In this document: piece after piece, positions 34,320 to 44,525 of the stretch
Layout of the letters: each line of letters opens with the position of its first letter
How positions within the stretch are numbered: the first letter of the stretch is position 1
DNA from: Adiantum capillus-veneris
Taxonomy: Eukaryota > Streptophyta > Polypodiopsida > Polypodiales > Pteridaceae
Length of the DNA stretch: 64,000 nt
Assembly: GCA_014529385.2 (NCBI GenBank)
Contig: CM043946.1
Coordinates: 22,312,577-22,376,576, forward strand
Reading direction: 5' to 3'
Position numbers and translations under genes: made by a program
The notes under the pieces: model-generated
Databases searched by the model: none
The model's input: the letters and a program-made list of their open reading frames with translations, nothing else
What the model was told of the DNA's origin: nothing

Positions 34320-35087
34320 TCACATTACATATGGGAAGACCTCCTCCATTGTCAGGATTACAAAGGGTCTAGGTAGGAGATAGGAGTGGAACTTTGTGGT
34401 AGCAAACATTAGTGCCAGAACCATGTGTTCTACTTCGGTAAATCCTTTTTCTGACGGGGTCATGACCCGACTAGAGAAGTAAATAGGGCGCATGAAAGAA
34501 GTTTTGGAGTCCTTTTGCATTAGCACTGCTCTGAGTGTATCACTTCCCACACTAGGTTTCACATAAAATGGCTCGTCCCACTTAGGAGGTGAAATAGTGG
34601 GAAGCTTAGTTAGGATTTGCTTCACCTCAGTAAACTGCTGCTCGTTCTCTTCACTCCATGAGAAGACATCCCTCTGGGTGAGTTGTTGTAGAGGAAGGAC
34701 CACTTGAGATAGCAGGTGAATGAACCTGTTTAAGTATCTTACCTTTTGAAGGAAAGAAACCAGCTGCTTGGCAGTGGTGGGTGATGATAAAGATACCAGA
34801 GCCTGAATCTTGCTCGGGTCAGCCTCGATTCCTTTTGCTAAAATTACATGACCAAGGAGAGTGACTTTGCTCTCACCAATGTGACACTTGTCCACGTTGA
34901 TTTGGCCACCCAAGGTTTGCAGCCTGGTTAAGCCATCATAGACTTTGCTTAAATGAAGGGCTCGTAAGCTATAAATGAAAAAATTATCTTTGAAAACCCG
35001 TATTGATGTTCCAAAGTAGGGTTGGAAAACAAAAGTCACATAGCATTGAAACGTGGCCGGGGCGTTAGTGAGGCCAAACGGCATCAC
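34320..35087 (-). pseudogene. Gypsy reverse transcriptase, catalytic motif lost
   Basis: Contains MPFGLTNAPATFQ, then VFKDNFFIYS where the family has a YxDD-type motif, so one of the two catalytic Asp is replaced by Asn (FKDN). KCHIGESKVTLLGHVI and YLNRFIHLLSQVV follow, then RNase H beginning FSWSEENEQQF. The stop at 34320 is a single event relative to the following frame. Confidence 0.85.
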
Positions 35088-35263
35088 TCTGTAGGCAAAA
35101 CATCCCCAAGGTGTGATGAAGGTTTTCTTCTTCTGATCCTCCTCCGCAATGCTAATCTAGAAGTATCCTAAGTAGCCATCGCATACTATGTATCATTCGT
35201 GACTTGCCACTTCATTGAGTATTTCATCCTGGAATGGGAGGGGAAAGTGGTCCCTCTTCGTGG

Positions 35264-35987
35264 CTACATTGGGAGGTTTATAATCCACAAAGACTCTTCA
35301 CTTACCTTTTTTTTTGTGACTACTACTGGGGAGACCCGTTCTGAGTCTTCGACCGGATAGATGAAACCTGCTGGTAGCAAACTTCTCACTTCTTTAAGCA
35401 ATGCCTCTTGTTGGATTACTCCAAGTCTTTTGAGCTTTTGTACTACGGGTTTACTGCCTTCCTTGAGCTTTATGTGGTGTTGTACTACTGTAATTCCTAT
35501 GATCTTATCATAGCCATCAATGAAAAAAGTAGTGAAGTTACCTAACATGGAGACGTACTCCTTCCTTTCTTCATTGGTACTCATTTGAGAGAATTTTTTG
35601 TAACTTACCTGCATCCTCCAAGGACTGCATACCTGATGATCCCTCTTGGTTTGACGAGGTTGTTTCAGATTGTGTTAATCTGTTTGGATCTTTAATAATG
35701 ACTCCCATTACTTCAATGCTATTGTCACTTCCGTCGGTGGTGGTCGTCTCTTCTCCTGAGGCAGACGAGTAGTCGCTGGTGAACTCGTCTTCTGAAGTCT
35801 CCAAGATCATGTTGCGCTGCTTTCCAGTCCTCATGTCGTAGAATATGGACTTCCCTTTAGCATCCTTCATCTGGATCATCTCAGTGCTCCAGTCTTGTTT
35901 AGCTTCCATAGCCATAAGCCAAGGCCTCCCAAGAATGATGGGGTAGCCCTCCCCTTTGTGTGGCATGATGAAGATGTCTACCTCCAC
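35264..35987 (-). pseudogene. Gypsy protease-RT linker and RT N terminus
   Basis: The 35987-35571 frame includes GYPIILGRPWLMAMEAKQDW, the end of a retropepsin, then a serine- and acidic-rich linker. The 35614-35264 frame has LPAGFIYPVEDSERVSPVVV, the start of RT. The two overlap in different phases, so one frameshift is needed. The interval 35088-35263 carries more RT with stops. Confidence 0.8.
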
Positions 35988-36605
35988 TTATGTATTGAAT
36001 GCTTTTACTTTGACCCCATTTACAATGCCTAGGCATTTCACTCTTACATTGTTTGTCATCTTGGCTCGGCAAGGTGCCGGCCTACTTACCTCTAGACCTA
36101 GATGGTGCATCATCTTTTCACTCATGACGCATATTTGCACGCCACCATCTATGTAGACGTTTGAGATCCGTTGCCCCTTGATGTGAGCATCCATGGTTGG
36201 CAGGATTTCGTCGAGATCCCTCCCAGAGATAGCCCCAGCTATCCTAGGTCTTGATTTCCTGGTGCTTACCATTTTCGTCCATTGCCTCCTCATTCTAGGT
36301 GCAAGGTGGAGTAATTGGGGCCAAGTTATCTTCGGGCCCTGCATTAAAACATCCTGAACTAAGTCATAGGGTTTTGCATACTCACCTAGTGAGAAGTCCA
36401 CGATGTCTATCTTCCGCCGCGGTTTAGCTGCTTGCTTGCTAGACTCGGCCTTCACTTTCATCTTCTCTTCTCTTTGAGATGCCTCCTCGTACCTCGCACG
36501 CTTACTCCCATAGCATCCACTTCTTTTACCTTCGCTTTTTCTTTGTGCTTCTCTCGAGCTGATTCTTCTACCTTCGCTTCCCTTTAGCCTCCAAGCTAAT
36601 AACAC
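35988..36605 (-). pseudogene. Gypsy gag end and protease
   Basis: Ends with a retropepsin-like domain: NVYIDGGVQICVMSEKMMHH holds the active-site Asp as DGG, a form common in plant gypsy proteases. The N-terminal half is rich in Lys, Arg, Ser and Glu. Confidence 0.75.
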
Positions 36606-36617
36606 TCACTGCTTGGT

Positions 36618-37244
36618 TCACAGCAAGCGGTGGGGGTAGTGGCGGAATGAGAGGTTGGGGTGGTGGTTGCTGTTGTACAGGTGGTCGAAGGATTTGGACT
36701 GGTGGGATTGGTCCTGGCTGCCCAGGTGGTGGTGGTCTTGCTCTTGGCGAAGAGATCTGATTTTGTCTCCCCCCTCTATTGAAATTCTGCCTCCTCGGGT
36801 GTGGGCAGTTGTCCTCATTCCATGTCCATCTTCCCCGCAGTTGTAACAGTGGTACTCTAGGTTCTGCCTTCGTTGTCCCCTTCCTTGTTCTGGGTTTCTG
36901 CCAGATGCATGCCCTTGCTGCACCAGATGCACAGATAAACTCTCGAGTTGGGTGGTGATGCGACTCAGCAGGTCTTGCTGCTCTTCTGATGCCTCCTGCG
37001 GTTGGACTCTATGATTGGCTGTTGCAGCCACTGGGGTTGGTCGGGCTGATCTTGTTTCCTCTGACTCGTTTACTCTTGCTTGCATGCGCAGCTTCTTGTC
37101 TTTAAGGCGGGCTACTTCGACTGCCAACTCATATGTTGCAGGAAACCTTCCCTTCACCTTCTCTCTAAGCGGCGACCATAGACCAGCAATGAAACGGTTG
37201 TTACGGCAGTAGCCACATATGTTGTCCTGCGGAGGTCTGAACAC
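36618..37244 (-). pseudogene. Gypsy gag, C-terminal part with damaged zinc knuckle
   Basis: Contains RFIAGLWSPLREKVKGRFP, the end of a retrotransposon gag domain, and a knuckle CYNCGEDGHGMRTTA in which the final Cys has been lost. It is bounded upstream by the nested plus-strand gypsy fragment. Confidence 0.75.
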
Positions 37245-37553
37245 TATGGATCAGGATTCATGCGGTATGCGGCGGCAGCCGTAGCGGCAGTTCTTCACAG
37301 GTATCATGGAACAGGAGTGTGTACACCGTTCCCGATCTACGTTGGAGCAGCGGTTGTATATGGAGGGGCATACATGTCTTTTGATGTAACTCAACCAATC
37401 CCTATGATATTCATGGCATCTACTGTTGTAACTCTGTGTCTGGATCACACATGAATGAAGCAAGAGGTGTTCTATGCTTGCGTACTGTGTACTTACTTCT
37501 ATTGTCATTCTATATGTTGATGTTCATATAATGTAGTTGCGGGTAATCATTCA

Positions 37554-37593
37554 TGTAATGCCTATTGCTCCTGTGCGGGAAATAGCCATTACA
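37554..37593. repeat. Inverted repeat (hairpin) before a primer-binding site
   Basis: TGTAATGCCTATT (37554-37566) pairs with AATAGCCATTACA (37581-37593) with one mismatch, loop 14 nt. It ends in CA directly before TCTGGCGACCACGATGC, which has the look of a gypsy primer site, so the hairpin may end the 5' LTR. Confidence 0.65.
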
Positions 37594-37971
37594 TCTGGCG
37601 ACCACGATGCGTGATGGACGGCCTGCGATGAATATGCATGCGCACTAGGTCGCAGGGTCCGCTTGACCCTCTGGTTCCAATTGTAGGAAGACGACGGAGG
37701 AGAGGCGGTTCGGATGAATTTGTTTTTTCTTAACCGCAGATTGAGGAATCTGTATCTCCATCACCAAGTCCGGTGCGTGGTAGGCGGTTGCGGCGAGCGA
37801 GACATACTCCGCGCAGTCAGTCATGTCCTCCTGTCGTACGTTCACCCTCACCCACACATGTGGCTCCACCACCGTCTCCGGTAAGCATTCCGGGGGGTAT
37901 CTCCGCCACTGTCTCCACCTCCTAGTGCTCGTCAGCTTTTTCCGGGAGGAGGAGGAACAGTTGGGCAAGGG

Positions 37972-39402
37972 GTGATGGCTCATCCTCAGATTAAGTGTAG
38001 TCGGTTTCGAGGTCTTTTGCGTGAAGACCCTGATGCACATTTGTGCCAATTCAATAAAGCTTATGGATTGAATCATCCTGGGGTGGTGATTCCTCTCCAT
38101 CAACAATCAGTGTTTGAATCTACACTCTCGGGGAAAGCTGCGAAATGGTTGTCCAAATACCCTGATGATCATTTTCAGACGTATTCTGACGGATCCATAG
38201 CGTTTCTATGAAGGTTTCGAACGGAAAAGACAGTCCCTCAACATTTGGAAAAGCTTTGAACGCTCCGACAGAAGTCATTGCCAGTGGAGGATTACGCTGC
38301 AAAATTTCGGATGCTTTTGCAGAGGGTACCTCATGCACAAAGGCCGGCAGGGAAACAGCCTAGTGTGGCTATGGTTCAGATTGAAGGACTGGAGGAGTCT
38401 GATCTAGTGGTTTCATTAATCACGCGATCGGGTAAAAATGTGGTTCCAACTCCCAATGTGAAGATTCCGGATTGGACGGTTCAGGAAGAAGTGCGGAAAA
38501 AAACTGTGTCCTGGTTGCCACAATCCACACCACTAGTGAAGACAGCAGGACCATCGACTGTGGGCCTGGAAATAAAGGAAGGAAAAACTAGAAATAAGGA
38601 TGATATTAAAGAACAGGAGGATTGGAATTCGGTTTGGAAAGAGGTCCTCATGTCACCAATACAAGTACCTCTGGGTTCATTACTGAAATTGGTCCCGAAT
38701 CTCCATAATGCATTGCTGCGACAAACGTCCACTGAGCTGAGGGGAGTCGCCATTGGAAAAGTTGAAAGCGAGGAGGATGATTCAGCCCCGTTGCCGGCGA
38801 ATAGGATCACGGATACCCGAATTCCGGAGCTTTCAGTTAGATACCATGGAACATACATTGACAAGGTACTATTGGATGGAGGAGCGGCAGTAAACATTAT
38901 TACCCAAGCAGCTTGTGAGCATTTTGGCCTCAGTGATTGGGAGCCTGCACCCTTTGTAGTCCGCATGGCAAATCAAAGAAGAGTGCAACCAGTGGGTTTA
39001 CTTCGGGGCATTGTTTTGGATGTGGCAGGCTTATCCTTTCCTGTTTCCTTAGTAGTCTTGAAGATTGAAGATCATTATCAGTATTATCACATTATCTTGG
39101 GGAGACCCTGGTTACGACAAGCACGGGTAAAGCATAATTGGGAAGCAAATATGCTTACCGTGAAAAAGGGTAAAAGGAAAGTGCGGGTGATGTTGGGAAC
39201 ATGCACACAACCAGTTCAGGCAGCATGGCCGGTGATAGCAGAAACAGTCAATATGGTGGAAGGATTAGAAGAGGATGAAGAGGAACAATTTCTAAAAGCT
39301 AATCTGGATTTGGTTTCTTTATATCTTGCGGATATTTCTCTGATTCCGAAAGGAAATTCGGTCGGGGTTTTAGGAATTCCAGCAGGAATAGAGGAGCACT
39401 AA
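37972..39402 (+). pseudogene. Gypsy gag and protease (nested element)
   Basis: 37972-38340 is a Retrotrans_gag domain (FRGLLREDPDAHLCQFNKA, GKAAKWLSKYPDDHF) with a TGA at 38209 and a frame change near 38260. 38278-39402 is open for 374 codons and includes the protease: DKVLLDGGAAVNIITQAACE (Asp as DGG) and YYHIILGRPWLRQARVKHNW. No zinc knuckle is visible. A TAA at 39400 follows. Confidence 0.85.
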
Positions 39403-39405
39403 CAG

Positions 39406-40409
39406 GTGCTTCCAAGTCCTAAATCATTGGAGGACGTTATTCAACAAGAACGTGCGTTTGAGGCGCAAATGGAAAAAATTACAAGAGTTAAGGAAGATGA
39501 ACTAGAGAGGGTCTTTCTGGGGGAGCAAGCGGAGTTGCGACCCATATATATTAATAAGCAGCTGGAGGCAAGTTTTAGAGATGACTTGGTCAAGTTACCG
39601 ACAGAGTTTAAGGATGTTTTTGCATGGAAATATGCGGATATGCAGCGATTGGATCCTAAGTTCTATCAGCATACGATAAATCTGAAACCGGATGCGTTGT
39701 CAGTGAAGCAGCACTCATACAGGATGAATCCGAATGTGGAAAATCAAGTAAAGATGGAAATTGATCGCTTGTTGGAAGTGGGTTTTATTACCCCTATTGA
39801 TAATCCAGAGTGGATTTCTCCAATTGTGGTCGTACCAAAGAAAAACAAGTAAATCCGAATTTGTGTGGATTACCGGAAATTGAATGCAGCTACTGTTCCA
39901 AATCCTTTTCCTCTTCCATTTTTGGATTCCATTTTGGATGATGCAGCAGGACATGAGATGTATACTTTTTTGGATGGATTTAGTGGATATAATCAAATCC
40001 GAATGGCATTGCGGGATCATCCAAAAACAGCTTTTATTACCACATGGGGTGTGTTTGCCTGCACAGTGATGTGGTTCGGATTGCGGAATGTACCTTCCAC
40101 TTTTCAAAGGGATATGTTCCTAATTTTTGGTCCTTATTTGACGGATTTTATGAGGATGACCTCAGTGTTTTTGGAGCGCAATTGAAGCAATTACGGTTAT
40201 GCTTTATGAAATGCAGAGAGGTGAAATTCAGTTTGAATCATTTAAAGTGTGCATTTGCTGTTCGCAATAGCAGGCTATTGGGGCATATAATTTCTGAAGA
40301 TGGTATTTCCGTGGATCCGGATAAAATTGCTGCAATCATGGAAGCGCCTCCACCGCGGAACCAGAAACAGTGCCAGATTTTCCTGGGTCAAGCTTCAATG
40401 AGAGTTTAG
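39406..40409 (+). pseudogene. Gypsy reverse transcriptase (nested element), truncated
   Basis: 39406-39852 carries the lead-in and RT start (VGFITPIDNPEWISPIVVVP). A TAA at 39850 precedes CVDYRKLNAATVPNPFPLPF and TFLDGFSGYNQIRMA (39865-40185). After a frameshift near 40145-40160 come YEDDLSVFG (catalytic Asp pair kept) and NSRLLGHIISEDGISVDP. It stops in CQIFLGQ at about 40400, before RNase H. Confidence 0.9.
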
Positions 40410-40418
40410 TTTAATTAT

Positions 40419-40881
40419 TTAATTACCTAAAGCTCTCACAAAAGGGGAAAGGGGGACCCATGACTGGCTTATCTTCTCCTTACCTTTGGCTCGAGCAGCC
40501 CCTTTAGGCCACTTTGGAGTTATATCCTTGACTGCAGTTTCTTTAGGGAAAAGAGGTCTCACCATTTTCTTCCCTTCCTTGACGTGAATGATTTCTTGGC
40601 GATGAATGTCGATGTAGATGACTTCAGCCCTTTCGCTGCCTTCGTTGCTGGCACTCATTGACATTGTGCCTTGGTTGACAACAGTGATGGCACTTCACCA
40701 ACCTTCCACCTGATGCTTTCGATTTATAGTTAGAATGAGCGACACGAGATGGAGAATTTACCTCTTGAATGCTGACGACATTGCAGCCTAGCAGTAGCAC
40801 CTCAATGAAGGCGGCTAGTGCCTCCTTCGTCTCCTCTTCTTCCATCCTCCAGTTAGAAAATTCCTTTAGCCATTCGTCCAT
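40419..40881 (-). pseudogene. Gypsy gag, N-terminal part with CCHC knuckle
   Basis: Starts at ATG 40881, about 57 nt after the primer-binding site, with MDEWLKEFSNWRMEEEETKE. A knuckle with correct spacing, CHHCCQPRHNVNEC (C-X2-C-X4-H-X4-C), lies at about 40690. A second frame (40664-40419) continues in another phase, so a frameshift occurs near 40640. It stops at the nested plus-strand element. Confidence 0.6.
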
Positions 40882-40937
40882 GATTGATAGTGGGCGTCAC
40901 TTTTAACATTGTAAATTGAAGGGTCTTAGAAAAACCT

Positions 40938-40954
40938 CGTCAGTGGGGGCACCA
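40938..40954 (-). promoter_or_regulatory. Primer-binding site candidate
   Basis: On the minus strand, TGGTGCCCCCACTGACG starts two bases after the LTR end CCGTCA. TGG start and position fit a tRNA primer site; I cannot name the tRNA with confidence. Confidence 0.55.
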
Positions 40955-40956
40955 AA

Positions 40957-41109
40957 TGACGGACGCAAAGCGGACCCGAACCCTGACGGCCTCTAAAACG
41001 AAGCGGGTCGAATGGCGCGCCTCGAGCCTGCCGAGGTAAAGTGAACAAGGGGCACCACCTAGCTTTGAGCGGCTAGGACGCAAACCACGATGATATGAAC
41101 ACCGCAAAC

Positions 41110-41188
<79 letters not shown>

Positions 41189-41519
41189 AATTTGCAAATG
41201 ATGAAAACCCTCGGGGGTGTGAGGGTGAATCATTTCTTCAATATTTACAAGTGGCATACCGTGGTGGTAGAGAGATAGGGAAAGGAGGTGGTGCAACCTA
41301 CTTGGTGCGTTCTCTAAGACGGCTCAATGATTGTGAATACTTACTACGAAGAGCGTGTATACGTGTGTGCATCGACCATTGGAGTCGAGAGATGGATGTG
41401 GTCCCTTCGCATGGTGCAATTCCCAAGGCAAAACCCACACAAAAAACCCCCCTTCTCGTGATGGTGATGGTGTCAATCCTTCCCACTACACTCTACCAAA
41501 TGCTTGGCTCCTCATGAAT

Positions 41520-41560
<41 letters not shown>

Positions 41561-41719
41561 TTGATAGTGACCTCTGAGTGCCAATTTATAGGTGTTGGCT
41601 GCTTGGATTATGGTAATCCCAGTGTGGTTAGGGTAAGCTTAATCAGGGAGACAAAGCAAGTGGTGGGCCCGGTGTGGCTGACCCTTGCTTTGTTTTGGGA
41701 CCCCCCCCCCCCCCCCCCC

Positions 41720-41770
<51 letters not shown>

Positions 41771-42195
41771 TTGATAGTGACCTCTGAGTGCCAATTTATA
41801 GGTGTTGGCTGCTTGGATTATGGTAATCCCAGTGTGGTTAGGGTAAGCTTAATCAGGGAGACAAAGCAAGTGGTGGGCCCGGTGTGGCTGACCCTTGCTT
41901 TGTTTTGGGATGTTATTAAAAGATGGGAATCTCTAAGTGGGCCTTTGTGACCATCACTTAGAGAGAGGATATTTACAAAAAATGAAAATTTACAATGGCT
42001 CGGGTGAAAACTAAAGATAATGATGAAAATAACCTATAAATTACTGGAATGGCATCGTGGTTGCGTGCTGCCGGTGCGTCGATGTCGAGCGTACTTCTTT
42101 TCGGAGTCGGTCGGGGCATGCCTTCGGCGCATTTTCTCTTTTTGTTGTTGGCGGTGCGTGCTTTGGATCCTTCTTCTTTATTCGTCGGTGTAGCA
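40957..42195 (-). repeat. 5' LTR of the Tat-like element, with poly-C and duplication
   Basis: In element orientation it starts TGCTACACCGACG and ends CCGTCA. It includes (CA)n(GA)n at 41112-41188. Compared with the 3' LTR it has two C runs (41522-41560; 41701-41770, with one A at 41720) and an exact duplication of 140 bp (41561-41700 and 41771-41910). Confidence 0.8.
41112..41188. repeat. (CA)n(GA)n microsatellite inside the LTR
   Basis: A CA run of about 50 bp followed directly by a GA run of about 26 bp. Confidence 0.95.
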
Positions 42196-42740
42196 GGTCC
42201 AATACATGACTTAACAAAAAATAACGTTAAGTATACATGGACCGCAAAGAGAGAAAAATATTTCTAAAAAGTTTAAAGAGAAACTTATTTCTCAACTTAT
42301 GGGATCTCTCAAAGCTATTTGAGGTCCAATGTAATTCCTGGATGATTGCCTTTGAGCAAAACTTTTCTTCAAGAAGGGAATACCATAGCATACGACATTC
42401 AAAGACTCAACTCCAATGAGCGAATGTTGGTCATATACAAAAGGACCTATGAGCTGTTTTAAATGCTCTAGACACATGGAAGTACTTCTTGCGGACTCCA
42501 TTCATGATGCAAACCAAGCTCTCGGACAATCAAATGAGGTGGGAAAATTTCTTTTTGCAATTTAAATTCTACATTGCTCACATTGTTGGCAAGCACAATC
42601 ATGTAGCCGATGCACTTTCCCAATGGCCAAGGGTAGATAGGATATCAATAGCAACTTACAATGAGCTATGTTTTATGATAGTTAAATATGCTTCTAACCC
42701 AGACTTTAGGGATATGATAATAGCCTTACAAATGTAAGAA
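42196..42740 (+). pseudogene. Plus-strand gypsy RNase H fragment
   Basis: Begins in frame with GPIHDLTKNNVKYTW (end of RT, start of RNase H) directly at the border of the LTR, and ends with MRWENFFLQFKFYIAHIVGK and HVADALSQWPRV, the usual RNase H end. Frameshifts and stops occur near 42265, 42340, 42420 and 42505. The RT that should precede it is absent from the left flank of the inserted element. Confidence 0.8.
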
Positions 42741-44340
42741 AAAGAACCACTCACGTAAAAGGATGGTTATCTTCCATACCTCAATAGGCTATATCTTTCT
42801 TACTTCCCATGCTCCTTCCATATGCGGGGCAAAGAGGAATTTGAATTTACTCTGCTAGGAGTAAAAGCATACTTGTATTGGCTTACCAAGAAACAATAAC
42901 ATACAAGAGAATGTTTCAAAATGTATGGTATACCAAAAGATGAAGTATGAAAAAAGGACCATGGCTTGCCAACATCCAATTGTGTCGAATAGAAATCCTA
43001 CTATGACCACTAATTTTAGTCTCTATCAGAATTAGAGTAATCCTCTTATGTCGGCCTACTATTCCAACGGATGGCCAAAAGCAAAGTTACAAAACTAATG
43101 ATCCTTGATCTACTAAAAGCCTGTGATTCGAAGTAGATCAATGATCAAAATGAGAGAAGTACTTATCTTAACAACAGTATGTCTCTAATAACGTGAACAT
43201 ACTTCTAAGGAGAAACTACCTTTCTAGGCTAAAGACGGAAGATCCAAAAGTCCCTTGTAGCTTAAGATACCTGGGAAGATCTTCATTGCAAAGGAGTATA
43301 GCCGAGATCAAAACGAATCTTTTTACAAGATTAAACAGGCTATATCCATTTATTAGCTAGGCAAAAGAGGCTCCTGCCGTTAGGCACAAAAGAGCCTTAT
43401 CCTTTTTTTTTAAAAAAGAAGAAGAAGAAGAAGAAAAAAAAAAGTTGGGTCTTACTAAACTTCCCCAAGGCTCATCTAAGGCAAATTATACATAAATAAA
43501 GACCCGCCACAAATCAAGGATGAAGCAGAGGAGCTCCAACCCAAGTTCATCCTTCAACAAGAAGACAAGGTATTAAGAAATGGTAAGATTACTGACAGTA
43601 TCTTATTTAATTATCCTTTCAAAGATGCTAAATGCATGCAAAGAACATGGCTTAAGGATAATATGAACCTTGTTAATGATGCTTACAATGACACAAAAGA
43701 GTAAGCAAATGTAAAAGAAATGCATTTTAAATGATCAATGTTTTTGTCTTATAGGACTCTCTTTTTATGTTTTGTGCACAAATTTTAAAGTATGCATACT
43801 TAGGATCATGTTTGTGGTTACTACGTCTCCCAAACACCAAGTAGAACTTGTCACTCTACTTTGGAAGTATGATATGGACTAAAAAGAGTAGACATGCTTG
43901 CGGCAGACAATGTCTCTCAAGCACCAAGTGGATTAGTCATCCACTCTGGAATGATGTCATAGGGTAAAAATGGATCCTCTACCCGCTAAGACCAATGGAC
44001 TAATGGGTGAGACTTTACCATCTCTACCTCATAGTCGAGGACGACTATGATTTCAAGAGAGAGGTAATGTCATAAAAGTTAATATCTATCCAACCCAAAT
44101 GATTTTCTCATATTAAATTGATCACTTAATGTGGGAGAATACACGGGAACAAGGGTTAAGATATAGACATGTGCTTATAGATCTATCTCAACATAGGGCC
44201 AATGGTTAAGGGGCCCAAATGAGAGATGGTCTATCAAAGAGCAAGGCTAACCAATGGAGCATAAGACCTTAGGGTTAGCTTCATTGAAGACCTCCAATAA
44301 TGTGTGTAAAAGTCCTTTGACCTTAGGCAAGCTAGGGCTG
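42741..44340. other. Probably gypsy remainder; no gene recognised
   Basis: Only short frames. A stretch around 42760-42890 (GYLPYLNRLYLSYFPCSF) could be the integrase lead-in of the preceding gypsy fragment. At 44030-44085, the phrase CTCATAGTCGAGGACGACTATG followed by AAGAGAGAGGTAATGTC is like the end of a gypsy pol plus polypurine tract, so an LTR may begin near 44070. An A-rich (GAA)n tract lies at 43410-43445. Confidence 0.4.
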
Positions 44341-44349
44341 AGCTTGAGG

Positions 44350-44525
44350 TGGGAACCCGGCCTAAGCTTGAGGTGCTTGTCATGATTGAGGTGCTTGACA
44401 TGCTTGAGGTGCTTGATTAAGATGCTTGAGGTGCTTGACTGGATCCATGCTTGAGGTGCTTGACTTGCTACATGATTAAGGTGCTTGAGGTGCCTTGAGA
44501 TGCTTGCCTGAGATGCTTGTGGGAA
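44350..44525. repeat. Minisatellite of GCTTGAGGTGCTTGA-type units
   Basis: About ten imperfect copies of ATGCTTGAGGTGCTTGA and derivatives (AGATGCTTG, AAGGTGCTTG) in 175 bp. Confidence 0.85.

Larger units (their letters stand above)
37250..40410 (+). mobile_element. Nested plus-strand Ty3/gypsy fragment (gag-protease-RT)
   Basis: Plus-strand gypsy inside the minus-strand element. A dyad at 37554-37593 and a primer-site-like TGGCGACCACGATG (from 37596) mark its 5' leader. gag, protease and two thirds of RT follow, ending abruptly at about 40410 in the RT thumb (CQIFLGQ). No 3' LTR is present. Boundaries with the host element are estimated from where its gag frame stops and restarts (37244 and 40419). 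Confidence 0.75.
30406..42195 (-). mobile_element. Ty3/gypsy retrotransposon with two RNase H domains (Tat-like), with nested insertion
   Basis: Minus strand. The 5' LTR is 40957-42195 (1239 bp, TGCTAC...CCGTCA in element orientation). A primer-site-like sequence, TGGTGCCCCCACTGACG, follows two bases later (about 40938-40954). gag begins at 40881, is cut by a plus-strand gypsy fragment, and resumes at 37244; protease, RT, RNase H, a second RNase H and integrase end at 32613. A purine tract (AAAGGAAAAAAA, minus strand, 31151-31162) precedes the 3' LTR (31149 to 30406), which lacks its last third. A second RNase H between the first and the integrase is a mark of the Tat lineage. It inserted into a plus-strand gypsy frame at 42196; the left flank does not match, so that side is rearranged. 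Confidence 0.8.

Noticed and set aside
38481-38966. 161-codon minus-strand frame
   Set aside because: Shadow of the gypsy gag-protease frame on the plus strand.
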